Source: an uncultured Collinsella sp.
GTDB lineage: Bacteria; Actinomycetota; Coriobacteriia; Coriobacteriales; Coriobacteriaceae
Assembly: GCA_902470265.1 (NCBI GenBank)
Contig: CABRFW010000102.1
Span: forward strand, 1 to 6,157
DNA length: 6,157 nucleotides
Direction of reading: 5' to 3'
How positions within the stretch are numbered: the first letter of the stretch is position 1; each line of letters begins with the position of its first letter. The notes below the pieces were generated by a model. It saw nothing but the letters and a program-made list of their open reading frames with translations. It had not been told where the DNA came from and ran no database searches. The position numbers were made by a program, and so were the translations under genes. Shown here piece by piece: positions 6,133 to 6,157 of the stretch.

Positions 6133-6157
6133 TGCTCTTAGGGTATAACCCACGGGC

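Noticed and set aside
6141..6151. GGGTATAACCC near-palindrome with a -10-like TTATAC on the minus strand
   Set aside because: Only six bases lie upstream before the window ends, so no -35 can be judged; the arms are just 4 bp.

Overview
The window is a G+C-rich stretch with all recognisable genes on the minus strand, so the reading order runs from high to low coordinates. Codon third positions are mostly G or C, GTG starts with strong Shine-Dalgarno (SD) sequences are used, and the pilus genes resemble the short actinobacterial type of Tad cluster. I infer an actinobacterium, possibly of the Coriobacteriia (Collinsella-like); this guess rests on protein style only and was not tested by any search.

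Region by region, in transcription order. Positions 6030-6157 hold a strong hairpin and a plausible promoter for rsgA. Positions 6029-4845 encode RsgA, the circularly permuted GTPase that acts in 30S ribosome maturation. A textbook rho-independent terminator (4793-4827) closes this one-gene unit. Positions 4593-4792 are a leader region with three contiguous 11-bp TGGT-type repeats, a consensus TTGACA hexamer and an inverted copy of one repeat. From 4592 to the left edge runs a compact tad/cpa operon: cpaB (SAF/RcpC protein), cpaE/tadZ (MinD-like ATPase with a receiver-like N-terminus), cpaF/tadA (secretion ATPase), tadB (inner-membrane platform protein) and the first 21 codons of a second platform gene, probably tadC. 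Every junction in this operon overlaps (TGATG or GTGA, ATGA, 28 bp, ATGA), which suggests translational coupling.

The operon products fit together as a type IVc (Tad/Flp) pilus machine. CpaF would power pilin assembly through the TadB/TadC membrane platform, CpaE would localise the complex, and CpaB would act outside the membrane. The pilins, prepilin peptidase and TadE/F-type genes are not in the window and may lie beyond its left edge. No secretin gene is visible.

I see no tRNA, rRNA, CRISPR array, insertion sequence or attachment site. The window does not contain an obviously new biological system. The points most worth a second look are the repeat array in front of the tad operon, the altered Walker A motif of CpaE, and two start codons that should be moved downstream of the longest-ORF choice.
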